From Annona cherimola (Eukaryota; Streptophyta; Magnoliopsida; Magnoliales; Annonaceae): 64,000 nucleotides of DNA. The stretch is from contig CM059973.1 in NCBI GenBank assembly GCA_030490835.1, forward strand, positions 47,930,008 to 47,994,007, read 5' to 3'. This document shows, piece after piece, positions 1 through 9,811 of this stretch. Numbering within the stretch: the stretch's first letter is position 1; every line of letters starts with the position of its first letter. The position numbers and the translations under genes were made by a program. The notes under the pieces were generated by a model. It made no database searches, was not told the DNA's origin, and saw only the letters and a list, made by a program, of their open reading frames with translations.

Positions 1-2
1 TT

Positions 3-2825
3 AGCCAATTATGTGATAAAGGATATAAGGTTGTGTTTGAATCATCTGTATGCAATGTATTTGATGGTGAGCATATCATGTTTAGTGGAAAAAGATATGG
101 AAATATATATTTGGTTTCACTTGATGAACTAGATGGTCAATGTCTAATGGCCATTGATAATGATCCATGGGTTTGGCATAAAAGGCTTGGACACATAAAC
201 ATGAGAAATATAAAAACCCTATGGAAAAAGAGTTTGGTAGAAGGCTTGCCTAAGTTGAAATATGACAAAGACAAAATATGTAAGGCATGTCAATTATCTA
301 AACAACCAAAGATGCCTTTCTCTACCAAAAAGGAGATTTCCACCACTAGGCCGCTTGAATTGCTACACATGGATCTATATGGGTCATCCGACATTTTAAC
401 CATTGGTGGAAAGAAATATGTATTTGTAATTGTTGATGACTTTTCAAGATTCACATGGATAATTCTTTTAGCTAGCAAAGATGAAGCCTTCTCTATGTTT
501 GCAACGTTTGTAAACTTGGTGGAAAATGAAAAACAAAGTACTATTATGACTATAAGAAGTGACCATGGTGGTGAATTTGAGAACAAACAATTCATAGAAT
601 TATGTAATGAAAAAGGAATTCATCACACATTTTCTGCACCAAGGACTCCACAACAAAATGGAGTAGTGGAGAGGAAAAATAGAACTATACAAGAGATGGC
701 TAGAACTATGCTAAATGAGAGAAAATTATCTAAGAAGTTTTGGGGTGAAGCTGTAAGTACAGCTTGTCATGTATTGAATCGAGTTACCATTAGAGCAATC
801 TTGAAAAAGACCCCATATGAGTTATGGAAGGGAAGGAAACCAAACATATCTTATTTTCATGCTTTTGGATGCACATGTTATGTTCTGAACAATGGAAAAA
901 CCAACTTGGGAAAACTTGATGCTAAAAGTGATGAAGCAATATTCCTTGGTTATTCATCAAATAGCAAAGCATATAGAGTTTTCAATAAACGAAACACAGT
1001 TGTAGAAGAATCCATACATGTTATTTTTGATGAAACTAACCCATGCTTTAAAAGAAAGGATGATTCAAGTGATGCAGATGACATAGCAAATGGCCTTGAA
1101 AGGCTGCACGTGGAAAAGCAAGAAGAGTCCATGGAGGAAAGGGTAAGTGAAGGTGATGATTCCTATAAACCTCCATCTGATTTAAAATTCAAACATGCAC
1201 ATCCAATTGAGCAAGTTATAGGAAATGTGTATGAAGGTGTAAAAATTAGAAGGTCAAAGCAAAATGTGTGTGGACAATATGCTTTTGTATCCAAAATTGA
1301 ACCTTCTAATATTGATCAAGCTCTTGATGATGAAAACTGGATTATAGCAATGCAAGAAGAGCTAAATCAATTTGAAAGAAATCAAGTTTGGCACCTTGTT
1401 CCTAGACCAAATGACTGTATTGTTATTGGCACCAAGTGGGTCTTTAGGAACAAATTAGATGAAAGTGGACTTGTAGTGAGAAACAAAGCTAGACTTGTGG
1501 CAAAAGGATACTCACAAGAAGAAGGAATAGATTTTGAAGAATCCTATGCCCCGGTTGCTAGATTAGAGGCAATTCGCATCTTACTAGCTTTTGCATCTCA
1601 CATGAACTTTAAATTGTTTCAAATGGATGTCAAAAGTGCATTTCTGAATGGTTATATAAATGAAGAGGTGTATGTAGAACAACCACCTGGATTTGAACAA
1701 AAGGATCAATCAAAGTATGTTTACAAGCTAACCAAAGCATTATATGGATTAAAACAAGCTCCAAGAGCTTGGTATGATAGACTAAGCAAATTTCTGATTG
1801 ATCATGATTTTCAAAAAGGAAATGTAGACACCACTTTGTTTATCAAGTACAATGGAAAGGATATATTGATCATTCAGATTTATGTAGATGATATTATTTT
1901 TGGTGCTACTAATGAAACTCTTTGCCAAGAATTTTCTGAGCTTATGCAGAAAGAGTTTGAGATGAGCATGATAGGAGAGCTAAACTTCTTCCTTGGACTG
2001 CAAATCAAGCAACTAAATGAAGGAATCTTCATAAACCAGTCCAAATACATCAAGGAGATGCTCAAGAAGTTTGGCATGGAGAACAGCAAAGGAGCAAACA
2101 CGCCCATGAGCTCCACAATCAAAATGGACAAAGATGAAAAGGGAAAATTAGTTGATATGAAAGTGTATAGAAGCATGATAGGTTCCTTATTGTATTTAAC
2201 TGCTTCTAGGCCAGATATTTTGTTTAGTGTGTGTATGTGCTCTAGATTTCAATCATGCCCAAAAGAATCACACTTGGTAGCTGTGAAAAGAATTTTTAGA
2301 TATCTAGTAGACACTACCAATTTAGGACTATGGTATCCAAAGGGCTCTAATTTTGATCTAATCGGCTACTCGGATGCGGATTTTGCTGGTTACAAAGTAG
2401 ATAGAAAAAGCACTAGTGGAACATGTCAGTTTCTTGGAAGCATGTTGGTTTCATGGTTTTCAAGAAAACAAACTAGTGTTGTTCTATCTACGGCGGAAGC
2501 CGAATATATTGCCGCCGGGAGCTGTTGTGCTCAATTACTTTGGATGAAACAGCAACTTAGGGACTATGGCATGGATTTGAAAGATATACCTATCAAATGT
2601 GACAATACCAGTGCCATATGTCTAACCAAGAATCCAGTCTTGCATTCTAGGACCAAACATATAGACCTTAGACATCATTTCATTAGAGAACATGTAGAAA
2701 ATCATGACATATGTTTGGTATATGTAAGAACAGAGGATCAAGTTGCAGATATATTCACTAAGCCCCTAGCAAAAGAAGCATTTTATAAGATTAGAAATGA
2801 CATGGGAATGCTTGAACTAACTTAA
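3..2825 (+). CDS. copia pol polyprotein (integrase, reverse transcriptase, RNase H), 5' partial
   Basis: The frame is open from the window edge to a TAA at 2823-2825, so the true start lies upstream; an initiation at 33 would be artificial. Domains in order: GAG-pre-integrase zinc finger (WHKRLGH, then CKAC, about 175-290), integrase core with the D,D35E triad (HMDLYG near 370, SDHGGEF near 560, VVERKNR near 668), reverse transcriptase with [11 protein letters not shown] near 1620 and YVDD near 1880, and RNase H with SDADFAG near 2370 and the closing [11 protein letters not shown] near 2760. The products copy element RNA into DNA and insert it. No internal stop or frameshift is seen, and the conserved TKPL near the C-terminus is kept, unlike in copy B (TKHL). 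The protease and gag are out of view. Confidence 0.93.
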   Translation, partial: SQLCDKGYKVVFESSVCNVFDGEHIMFSGKRYGNIYLVSLDELDGQCLMAIDNDPWVWHKRLGHINMRNIKTLWKKSLVEGLPKLKYDKDKICKACQLSKQPKMPFSTKKEISTTRPLELLHMDLYGSSDILTIGGKKYVFVIVDDFSRFTWIILLASKDEAFSMFATFVNLVENEKQSTIMTIRSDHGGEFENKQFIELCNEKGIHHTFSAPRTPQQNGVVERKNRTIQEMARTMLNERKLSKKFWGEAVSTACHVLNRVTIRAILKKTPYELWKGRKPNISYFHAFGCTCYVLNNGKTNLGKLDAKSDEAIFLGYSSNSKAYRVFNKRNTVVEESIHVIFDETNPCFKRKDDSSDADDIANGLERLHVEKQEESMEERVSEGDDSYKPPSDLKFKHAHPIEQVIGNVYEGVKIRRSKQNVCGQYAFVSKIEPSNIDQALDDENWIIAMQEELNQFERNQVWHLVPRPNDCIVIGTKWVFRNKLDESGLVVRNKARLVAKGYSQEEGIDFEESYAPVARLEAIRILLAFASHMNFKLFQMDVKSAFLNGYINEEVYVEQPPGFEQKDQSKYVYKLTKALYGLKQAPRAWYDRLSKFLIDHDFQKGNVDTTLFIKYNGKDILIIQIYVDDIIFGATNETLCQEFSELMQKEFEMSMIGELNFFLGLQIKQLNEGIFINQSKYIKEMLKKFGMENSKGANTPMSSTIKMDKDEKGKLVDMKVYRSMIGSLLYLTASRPDILFSVCMCSRFQSCPKESHLVAVKRIFRYLVDTTNLGLWYPKGSNFDLIGYSDADFAGYKVDRKSTSGTCQFLGSMLVSWFSRKQTSVVLSTAEAEYIAAGSCCAQLLWMKQQLRDYGMDLKDIPIKCDNTSAICLTKNPVLHSRTKHIDLRHHFIREHVENHDICLVYVRTEDQVADIFTKPLAKEAFYKIRNDMGMLELT

Positions 2826-3137
2826 AGCATAAATTGAGGGGGAGCACCCATTTAGGGGGAGCAAACCCACTTGTTTCTTTACCCTCTAATCTTTTTAATA
2901 TATTGACAAAAAGGGGGAGAGAGATTTAAGAATGGGGAGAAGAAGAGGATTTGAGTATAAGTTATTTGAGTATAAGTCTTTATGATTAAAGGGGAGAGAG
3001 ATTTAAGGAGAGAAGAGTAGGATATGTATATACTTAAATGAATACTTTGAATGTTTGCATTATGAATATGAGCTTATTTATTTAAATGAAAGGTGTCCAC
3101 TCAAATCGGTTTTGTCAATCATCAAAAAGGGGGAGAT
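2826..3137 (+). other. 3' untranslated region and polypurine tract of copia copy A
   Basis: After the pol stop there is no further reading frame, so the env-like gene known in some SIRE elements is absent. The stretch is purine-rich and carries several GGGGGAG blocks (near 2838, 2856, 2912). The polypurine tract proper, about 3124-3136 (AAAAAGGGGGAGA), abuts the LTR at 3138 and would prime plus-strand DNA synthesis. Confidence 0.85.
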
Positions 3138-3273
3138 TGTTGGAAACATGAGGAAAACTAGCTAAATCTATGTTTTGATGATTAACAAATCAATTTGAGA
3201 AAGTCTTGGCTACTAACAAGTTTGTGAAATGTCTTAAGGAATATACATTTGAAGAAAATCAAGTTGGAAGGCC

Positions 3274-3955
3274 AAGTCGTTCCCCAAGTCGACTCCAAGA
3301 TCGACTTCAAACATGCAGAACGTCCAAAGCTGAAAACGGAAGAAGGGAAGGCGAAGTCGCAGGCCAAGTCGACTCCACCTGCGACTTGAGTAGTCAAGTC
3401 GCAAACGAAGTCGACCTCACCATCGACTTCAGTCGGGCGAAACCTTCCAGAGTTGAATTCGAAACAGCAGAATGCCGAAGTCGCACCCCAAGTCGACTCC
3501 ACGTGCGACTTGAGGTGAAGTCGCAGCCGAAGTCGACTCCGACATCGACTTCGATCGGGCAGAGGCGATTTTTCAGAAGATAAGCTGGAATGCATATTCA
3601 AGATGAAATCAAGTCATGAGTCCAAAGCGAAGCAAGGAGGTTGAATCAATCATGCAAGGGTCAAGCTCTTCAAGATTCACAAAGACTACAAGTAAGAGGA
3701 GCTATTCCAAAATGAAAACGATTGAAGAAAAACATTCTGCAAAGAATCAGAACTTGAAGTCGCGAGCAGAAGGTGAAGTCGCACCCCAAGTCGACTCCAC
3801 CTGCGACTTGGGTGAAGTCGCAAAGCCAAGTCGACCCTGACTGGAACTTGAAGTTGCGACGGAGAAGCGAAGTCGCACCCGAAGTCGACTCCATCTGCGA
3901 CTTGGGCGAAGTCGCATCCGAAGTCGACTCCACATGCGACTTGGGTCGCAACGGT
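3274..3955 (+). repeat. dyad-symmetric GTCGAC repeat clusters in the LTR of copy A
   Basis: Two clusters (about 3274-3570 and 3758-3955) hold roughly nine imperfect units of about 36 bp. A unit reads AAGTCGCA, a short spacer, AAGTCGACTCCA, a short spacer, then TGCGACTT, so the outer arms are inverted repeats around a GTCGAC palindrome. The same clusters occur in every copia LTR in the window. Apparent proteins read across them on both strands are artefacts of the repeats. Confidence 0.85.
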
Positions 3956-4027
3956 CGGAATTAATTCGAACGTTGGCGCATTAAATGCGCGCCACCTACC
4001 TTCTAACGTTCGGATTCCCTCCAAAAT

Positions 4028-4034
4028 TATAAAA
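4028..4034 (+). promoter_or_regulatory. TATA box of copia LTR (copy A)
   Basis: TATAAAA follows CCCTCCAAAAT, at the same place as TATAAATA in the other copia LTRs, downstream of the CGAACGTT/AACGTTCG dyad. It is the likely core promoter of this LTR. Confidence 0.6.
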
Positions 4035-4720
4035 GGGAGTTATTGTGGACGAGGGAAGTAGTTGGAAAACATTAAGTGAGCATAACTCCTATCTACAAGA
4101 GCATTAAAGTGATCAAGCCAATCAAGAGAGGAAGAATCGTGCTTCAAGTTGCAAGAGCTACACTCAGAAACTTCAAAGCCATCATCTACAAGTTCTTCCC
4201 TGCGCAAAATCGTTTCTACACACCTGTAAAGTGTAGCTTACTTTTATTGTTTACTTGTTTGTGTTGAACTTGATTTAGCTTGCGTAGCTAAGATCAAGAG
4301 GTAGCAAAGTAGTGTGTGATTGGAGTGTGACTCATCACCTACTTGTGCTAAGTGTTTGATGCCCCCTAGAGCTAGAATCTAGAAGAGAGCAAGAGGCTCT
4401 GGTTGTATATGCCCCCTAGAGCTAGAATCTAGAAGAGAGCAAGAGGCTCTAGTTGTATTCGCGGAATACAATAGTGGAACCCAAGTCACAAGGAGTGTGA
4501 GCTTGGAAGAGTGGAGTAGGGAGGTTGCCCGAACCACTATAAAATCCTTGTCTACTTGTTTTTATTTTTGCTCTCTTTATTACTTTGCTTTCCATTCAGT
4601 TTCTTCATTAAAAGGGATTAATTCTACAAGGGGTTAAGTTTTTAAGTTACCAAAAGAAATTTTTAAGAACCCAATTCACCCCTCCCCTCTTGGGTTTTGC
4701 CATCTATTCGGGACCCAACA

Positions 4721-5330
4721 GCTAGGTCAACAATCCTTGAGGCAGCCCGACCGAATTGGCGAGAGATGGAGCATCGAACAGGATTTGGTACAGATTTGTT
4801 CTCGTTTCGAGAAACATTGGCATTTGGTCGACAAGTTGGCGCTAGCCGAGTTGCAGTAGATTATCTTGCAGGCCTTTTCGTGGAGTGGGACCACAAGACA
4901 GGCTATCCTGCAGGCTGTTGTGTTGCTGGTTGAGCTGGTGCAGCAGGTCGAGGAGCAGACTTCTCAGCATAGTTCGGCTGCAGAGCAACTGGGCCCATTC
5001 GGATTGGCACCTGTAGAGACTTCGTCAGTCGGACAGGAGTGGTCTTAGGGCCTTGAACGATGAGAGGCTCCTTAAGTAGTGCAGATCGATCTCTTCTTCG
5101 CTTTATCGCTGCAGGAGAGTAGTCGACGTGTCGATAGACATGGTGTTCTGATTTTTTTGGTATGCGAATAAAGTGATGCGGGATAGCTGCATCCATGTGG
5201 TTTGGCTCAGAAATGACAAAACCACCGTTAGGCAGGAATCCGAAAGCCAACGAATGCGCCATGAGATCTGCAAAGGAGCGCTTTAGAGTGTTAGCTGCGA
5301 GAGATCAAGTAAGCATATAAAGACCATAGT
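4721..5330. other. unrecognised stretch with a 119-codon minus-strand reading frame
   Basis: This is moderately GC-rich sequence between the copia LTR and the repeats that follow. A minus-strand frame (5262 down to 4903) starts with ATG and encodes a basic, proline-rich peptide; overlapping plus-strand frames of 60-78 codons are also open. I recognise no domain. It may be a captured gene fragment or an extra frame of a large gypsy element whose repeats follow; neither can be shown from the sequence. Confidence 0.3.
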
Positions 5331-6040
5331 TTTCATCTCTTAAAGATGAAGGGAGAATGTTTCACGTCGGGTTCACCATTTGTTCCGGTCTCGCAAAAAA
5401 TTATTTTGGTAAAGATTATTTTTCCTCCGACTTTGAAAATAAATGCTTAATTAATTCCCCAGCAAAAATTTTTAAAGCATTTAATTCTTTAACCGAGTCC
5501 AAAAAGTATATCACAGAAATATTTTGCATTGTGTTCTACATTCTGATTTTACATCTTCAACGAGAAAACCCTTGATTAAAAGAGCTGAATACAATAGTCC
5601 ATAAAAAAATGCTTATTTTTATTGAAATAATAATGAAATGCGTAGAAGATCTTTCTACGTCTTTACAAGCGCACGAAAAATCGTGTCTGACAGAAATATA
5701 AGGATAAGTGAGTACACTTCGCCCCGCGCCGTGACTCGAATGTGAGGTATATGGCACCACGCGCCATGAATTAAATATGAGGTACATGACGCCACGCGCC
5801 ATGACTTAAATATGAGTTTACGCTTAGCCCGTCGGCCAGCGATTACTCGGTTTGGGAACTAGTGAGGGGCCCGTCGGCTACACTAGTGACCCTACACAGC
5901 AAACTAAGTGCGCTCTTAGCTTCTGGATTTACACAGCAGACCAGCGTGTCCCGCTTTCAGCTTCTGTATAAGAAACCAGCGTCTCCCGCATTCAGTCTCT
6001 GGATTGAGTAATTGGGTGGTTTTACCAAGAAATGGATTCA
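5331..6040. repeat. non-coding stretch with short direct repeats
   Basis: No gene is supported. Imperfect direct repeats of about 44 bp built on CACGCGCCATGA...TTAAATATGAG lie at about 5715-5820. Shorter ones built on CCAGCGT(G/C)TCCCGC and TCAGC(T/C)TCTG lie near 5945-6000, and two CCCGTCGGC motifs near 5828 and 5870. Confidence 0.5.
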
Positions 6041-6049
6041 ACCGAATTT

Positions 6050-6415
6050 TAAAAGTATTTTTGGGTCAACTTTGACCATTTGAGAAGGTTTGGGCCCAAC
6101 TGGGCTTGTTGAAGGATTTTGGGCTCAAGATGGCTTGTTGAAGGATTTCAAGTCATCTTGGGCTTGCTGGAAGTTTTGGGGCCTATCAAGGCTCGAGTTG
6201 AAGAATTTTGGGTCCGAGTGGGCTTATTGGAGATTTTTGAGCTATCTTGGGCTTTTTTGAGGGTCTTGAGCCCAAATGGCTTGTTGAGAAATTTTGGACC
6301 CGAGTGGGTTTGTAGGAAGGTTTTTGAACCGTCTTGGGCTTGCTGGAAGTTCTAGGCCTATTAAGGCTCGGGTTGAAGAATTTTGGGGCCTATTGAGGCT
6401 CGGTTTGAGCAAAGA
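6050..6415 (+). repeat. degenerate GGGCTTG-rich tandem repeat
   Basis: About ten imperfect units of 30-60 bp are built from GGGC(T/C)TTG, (T/C)TGTTGAAG and AATTTTGGG(C/T)C. The array is too regular in composition and too degenerate in frame to be coding. It runs straight into the 51-bp minisatellite region. Confidence 0.6.
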
Positions 6416-6539
6416 GGTCATTCACCCGTGTATCAACTTAGCTCACTTCCCGGAGAGTATTTACTCGGGGAGAAATACATAATTATATATATATATATTT
6501 GAAAGTCTTCTAAGATGTATGTGTGTATAAAATATATAT

Positions 6540-7950
6540 TTTTTTTCGGGGCCCGCGGGACAAATATATATATATTTTTTGAAGGCCCGCGAGACATATA
6601 TATTTTTGGAGAATAAAATATTCATTTTTAGAAGCTCGCAGGGCATATATGCTTTTTTTAGAAAAAAATATTCATTTTTGAAAGCCCACAAGGCATATAT
6701 ATATTTTTAGAAAATAAAATATTCATTTTTGGATGCCCGCGGGACATCTATGTAATTTTAGAAAACAAATTATTAATTTTTGGATGCCCGCGGGACATCT
6801 AGAAAACAAAATATTGATTTTTGGATGCCCGTGGGACATCTATATAATTTTTAGAAAAACACAATATTGATTTTTGGATGCCCGCGGGACATCTATATAA
6901 TTTTAGAAAATAAAATATTGATTTTTGGATGCCGGCAGGACATCTATATAATTTTTAGAAAATAAAAATATTAATTTTTGGATACCCGCGGGACATCTAT
7001 ATATTTTTAGAAAACACAATATTGATTTTTGGATGCCCGCGGGACATCTATATAATTTTAGAAAATAAAAATATTCATTTTTGGATACCCGCGGGACATC
7101 TATATAATTTTGGAAAATAAAATATTCATTTTTAGATGCCCTCGGGACATCCATATAATTTTAGAAAACAAAATGTTAATTTTTGGATGCCCGCGGGATA
7201 TCTATGTAATTTTAGAAATCAAAATCTTAATTTTTGGATGCCTGCGGGACATCTATATAATTTTAGGAATCAAAATCTTAATTTTTGGATGCCCGCGGGA
7301 CATCTATATAATTTTAGAAAACAAAATATTTATTTTTGATGCCCGCAGGACATCTATATAATTTTAGAAAATAAAATCTTAATTTTTGGATGCCCGCGGG
7401 ACATCTATATAATTTTAGAAAAAAAATATTAATTTTTGGACGCCCGCGGGACATCTATATAATTTTAGAAAACAAAATATTGATTTTTTGGATGCCCGCG
7501 GGACATTTTAGAAAATAAAATATTGATTTTTGGATGCCCGCAGGACATCTATATAATTTTTAGAAAATAAAAATATTCATTTTTAGATGCCCGCGTGACA
7601 TCCATATAATTTTAGAAAACAAAATGATAATTTTTGGATGCCCGCGGGATATCTATGTAATTTTAGAAATCAAAATCTTAATTTTTGGATGCCCGCGGGA
7701 CATCTATATAATTTTAGGAATCAAAATCTTAATTTTTGGATGCCCGCGGGACATCTATATAATTTTAGAAAACAAAATATTAATTTTTGGATGCCCGCGA
7801 GACATCTATATAATTTTAGAAAACAAAATCTTAATTTTTGGACGCCCGCGGGACATCTATGTAATTTTAGAAAACAAAATCTTAATTTTTGGACGCCCGC
7901 GGGACATCTATGTAATTTTAGAAATCAAAATATTAATTTTTGGAGGCCTT
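6540..7950 (+). repeat. 51-bp minisatellite, about 27 copies
   Basis: A unit of about 51 bp is repeated in tandem. Each copy has the GC core GATGCCCGCGGGACATCTAT, usually with the 8-bp palindrome CCCGCGGG, followed by an AT-rich arm (ATAATTTTAGAAAACAAAAT, then ATTAATTTTTG). Copies at the left edge (6540-6700) are most degenerate and those at 7180-7950 most alike. Since 51 is a multiple of three, repetitive frames stay open on both strands; they are not genes. Such arrays are known from the untranslated parts of large gypsy elements, which is one possible origin. Confidence 0.9.
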
Positions 7951-8131
7951 TTAATATATATGTATAATATATATATATTTTTGAGGTTTTATATACATAT
8001 ATATGTATGTATATATATTATCTCGGGATCCTCTGGTGACTTTTTTTTTATTTTATAAGGAAGCTTATCCCGGGATCCCGGGCCATTCCATGGCGCGCTT
8101 GGTGGAATCCTGGGACTTATATATATATATA
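7951..8131. repeat. TA-rich sequence with CCCGGG motifs, left of the copia B insertion
   Basis: TA microsatellite alternates with ATCCCGGGATCCCGGGCC-type motifs (near 8019 and 8068). The same mixture resumes at 16695, so this is one repeat block split by copy B. Confidence 0.6.
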
Positions 8132-8272
8132 TGTTGGAAATATGTGGAAAACTAGCTAAATCTATGTTTTGATGATTAACAAACTAAATTTGAGTAAGTC
8201 TTGGCTACTAACAAGTTTGTGGAAATGTTTAAGGAATATTCATTTGAAGAAAATCAAGTATGGAAGCCAAGT

Positions 8273-8990
8273 CGTATACCAAGTCGACTCCAAGATCGAC
8301 TTCAAGAAGTCAAATCTGTCCAGAGCTGAAAAGGGGAGAAGAACAAGTGAAGTCGCAGGCCAAGTCGACTCCAGGTGCGACTTAGGAAACCAAGTCGCAG
8401 ACGAAGTCGACTCCAGCATCGACTTCAAGCATCCAGAGTTGAAAAAGTGGAAACGGACATGACGAAGTCGCAGGCGAAGTCGACTCCAGGTGCGACTTGG
8501 GCGAAGTCGCAGACGAGGTCGACTCCAACTTCGACTTGAGGAGTTCAGACTTGAAGATTGAAGTTTCAATCTTATTCCAAGGATCCATTTGGAATTTATC
8601 AAATCCAAATAAGATGCAAAGTTCATTCTCAAAAAGCAACTGAAGTTTCTTGAAGATCAAAAGCTAAGATTTATATTCAAAGTTCAAATCAAGTCTATCA
8701 AGTCCAAAGCTAATTTTCAAGCTTATTCTAAATGAAGAAATATCCAAGTCATGAAGACCAATTTAACAAAGTACAAGCCAGTTCAAGAAGATCAAGGTGT
8801 TCTTACAAAAGATTACGCAAAGTCGCAACCCAAGTCGACTCCAGGATCGACTTGAGTTGAGGACTGAAGGCCAAGATGACCCAGACTCGGACTTGGAAAT
8901 CTGAAGAACTGGAGTCGCACACGAAGTCGACTCCAGGTGCGACTTGGAAGCCAAGTCGCAGGCCAAGTCGACTCCACATGCGACTTGGGT
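8273..8990 (+). repeat. dyad-symmetric GTCGAC repeat clusters in the 5' LTR of copy B
   Basis: There are five units at about 8273-8545 and three at about 8818-8990, separated by 270 bp of unrelated AT-rich sequence. Each unit has inverted arms (AAGTCGCA / TGCGACTT, or variants ending ATCGACTT) around AGTCGACT. The last unit runs into the promoter dyad upstream of the TATA box, which suggests, but does not prove, a role as upstream control elements. Confidence 0.85.
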
Positions 8991-9010
8991 CGCAACGGTC
9001 GGAATTAATT

Positions 9011-9056
9011 CGAACGTTGGCGCATTAAATGCGTGCCACCTACCTTCTAACGTTCG
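9011..9056 (+). promoter_or_regulatory. promoter-proximal nested dyad of the copia LTR
   Basis: Outer arms CGAACGTT (9011-9018) and AACGTTCG (9049-9056) enclose GGCGCATT (9019-9026) and its partial complement ATGCGTGCC. The block ends 15 bp upstream of the TATA box. It contains ACGT cores (bZIP-type) and a GGCGC core. It is kept in all copia LTRs in the window, including the very old one at 39700-39749. Confidence 0.55.
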
Positions 9057-9071
9057 GATTCCCTCCAAAAT

Positions 9072-9079
9072 TATAAATA
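9072..9079 (+). promoter_or_regulatory. TATA box of the 5' LTR, copy B
   Basis: TATAAATA follows CCCTCCAAAAT in the 5' LTR and is the likely core promoter for full-length element RNA. It is conserved at 16053-16060 and 52020-52027. Confidence 0.65.
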
Positions 9080-9765
9080 GAATTCATGGTGGACGAGGGA
9101 AGTAGTTGGAAAACATTAAGTGAGCATAACTCCTATCTACAAGAGCATTAACGTGATCAAGCCAATCAAGAGAGGAAGAATTGTGCTTCAAGTTGCAAGA
9201 GCTACATTCAGAAACTTCAAAGCCATCATCTACAAGTTCTTCCCTGCGCTAAATCGTTTCTACACACCTGTAAAGTGTAGTTTACTTTCATTGATTATTT
9301 GTTTGTATTGAACTTGATTTAGCTTGGATAGCTAAGATCAAGTGATAGCAAAGTAGTGTGTGATTGGAGTGTGACTCATCACCTACTTGTGCTAAGTGTT
9401 TGATGCCCCCTAGAGCTAGAATCTAGAAGAGAGCAAGAGGCTCTGGTTGTATATGCCCCCTAGAGCTAGAATCTAGAAGAGAGCAAGAGGCTCTAGTTGT
9501 ATTCGCGGAATACAATAGTGGAACCCAAGTCACAAGGAGTGTGAGCTTGGAAGAGTGGAGTAGGGAGGTTGCCCGAACCACTATAAAATCCTTGTCTACT
9601 TGCTTTTATTTCTGCTCTCTTTATTATTTTGCTTTCCATTTAGTTTCTTCATTCAAGGGGATTAATTCTACAAGGGGTTAAGCTTTTAAGTTACCAAAGA
9701 AATTTTTAAGAACCCAATTCACCCCTCCCCTCTTGGGTTTTGCCATCTATTCGGGACCCAACAAG

Positions 9766-9781
9766 TGGTATCAGAGCAGGT
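9766..9781 (+). other. primer binding site (initiator tRNA-Met), copy B
   Basis: TGGTATCAGAGCAGGT begins two bases after the LTR end. It matches the 3' end of plant initiator tRNA-Met, the usual primer for copia reverse transcription. Confidence 0.9.
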
Positions 9782-9811
9782 CTTTGAATTGAACCAAAGA
9801 GATCCAACCAT

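Larger units (their letters stand above)
1..4720 (+). mobile_element. Ty1/copia retrotransposon copy A, 5' part beyond window
   Basis: This is the 3' portion of a SIRE-like copia element. It starts inside pol at the point equivalent to 11923 of the complete copy B and runs through the pol stop, an untranslated stretch, a polypurine tract and a whole 3' LTR ending in CCCAACA at 4720. The pol protein is nearly identical to that of copy B, but the LTR belongs to a slightly different subfamily: it begins TGTTGGAAACATGAGG, like the solo LTR at 51048, rather than TGTTGGAAATATGTGG. The target duplication cannot be checked because the 5' end lies outside the window; the five bases after the LTR are GCTAG. 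Confidence 0.95.
3138..4720 (+). repeat. 3' LTR of copia copy A (1583 bp)
   Basis: It begins TGTTGG right after the polypurine tract and ends CCAACA. Inside are two clusters of dyad repeats built on AAGTCGCA...AGTCGACT...TGCGACTT, a promoter-proximal dyad, a TATA box at 4028-4034, and two copies of a 50-bp unit starting TGCCCCCTAGAGCTAG near 4362 and 4412. Confidence 0.95.
8132..9763 (+). repeat. 5' LTR of copia copy B (1632 bp)
   Basis: It carries eight dyad GTCGAC units (five at 8273-8545, three at 8818-8990), the promoter dyad at 9011-9056, a TATA box at 9072-9079 and two copies of the 50-bp unit TGCCCCCTAGAGCTAG... (near 9403 and 9453). The 3' LTR has only one copy of that unit, which explains the 50-bp length difference. 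Confidence 0.97.

Noticed and set aside
290..2176. Minus-strand frames of 60-101 codons inside copia pol (also at 12212-12517 and 13802-14098)
   Set aside because: They are shadows of the plus-strand pol, which has clear domains.
3182..3951. Arginine/leucine- or serine/threonine-rich frames on both strands across LTR dyad repeats (also 8169-8660, 15150-15641, 25359-26369, 51092-51973)
   Set aside because: The same repeat read in several frames; no codon bias and not conserved between LTR subfamilies.
6540..7950. CRISPR-like look of regular repeats
   Set aside because: There are no unique spacers, no cas genes, and the DNA is clearly plant nuclear.
7110..8058. Frames of 67-144 codons with a repeated GCPRDIYIILENK-type peptide
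   Set aside because: They come from the 51-bp minisatellite, whose unit is a multiple of three; there is no start context or domain.
9766..9781. tRNA-like matches at 9766, 33334 and 48449
   Set aside because: Only the 3' acceptor end is matched, at the right distance from LTRs: primer binding sites, not tRNA genes.
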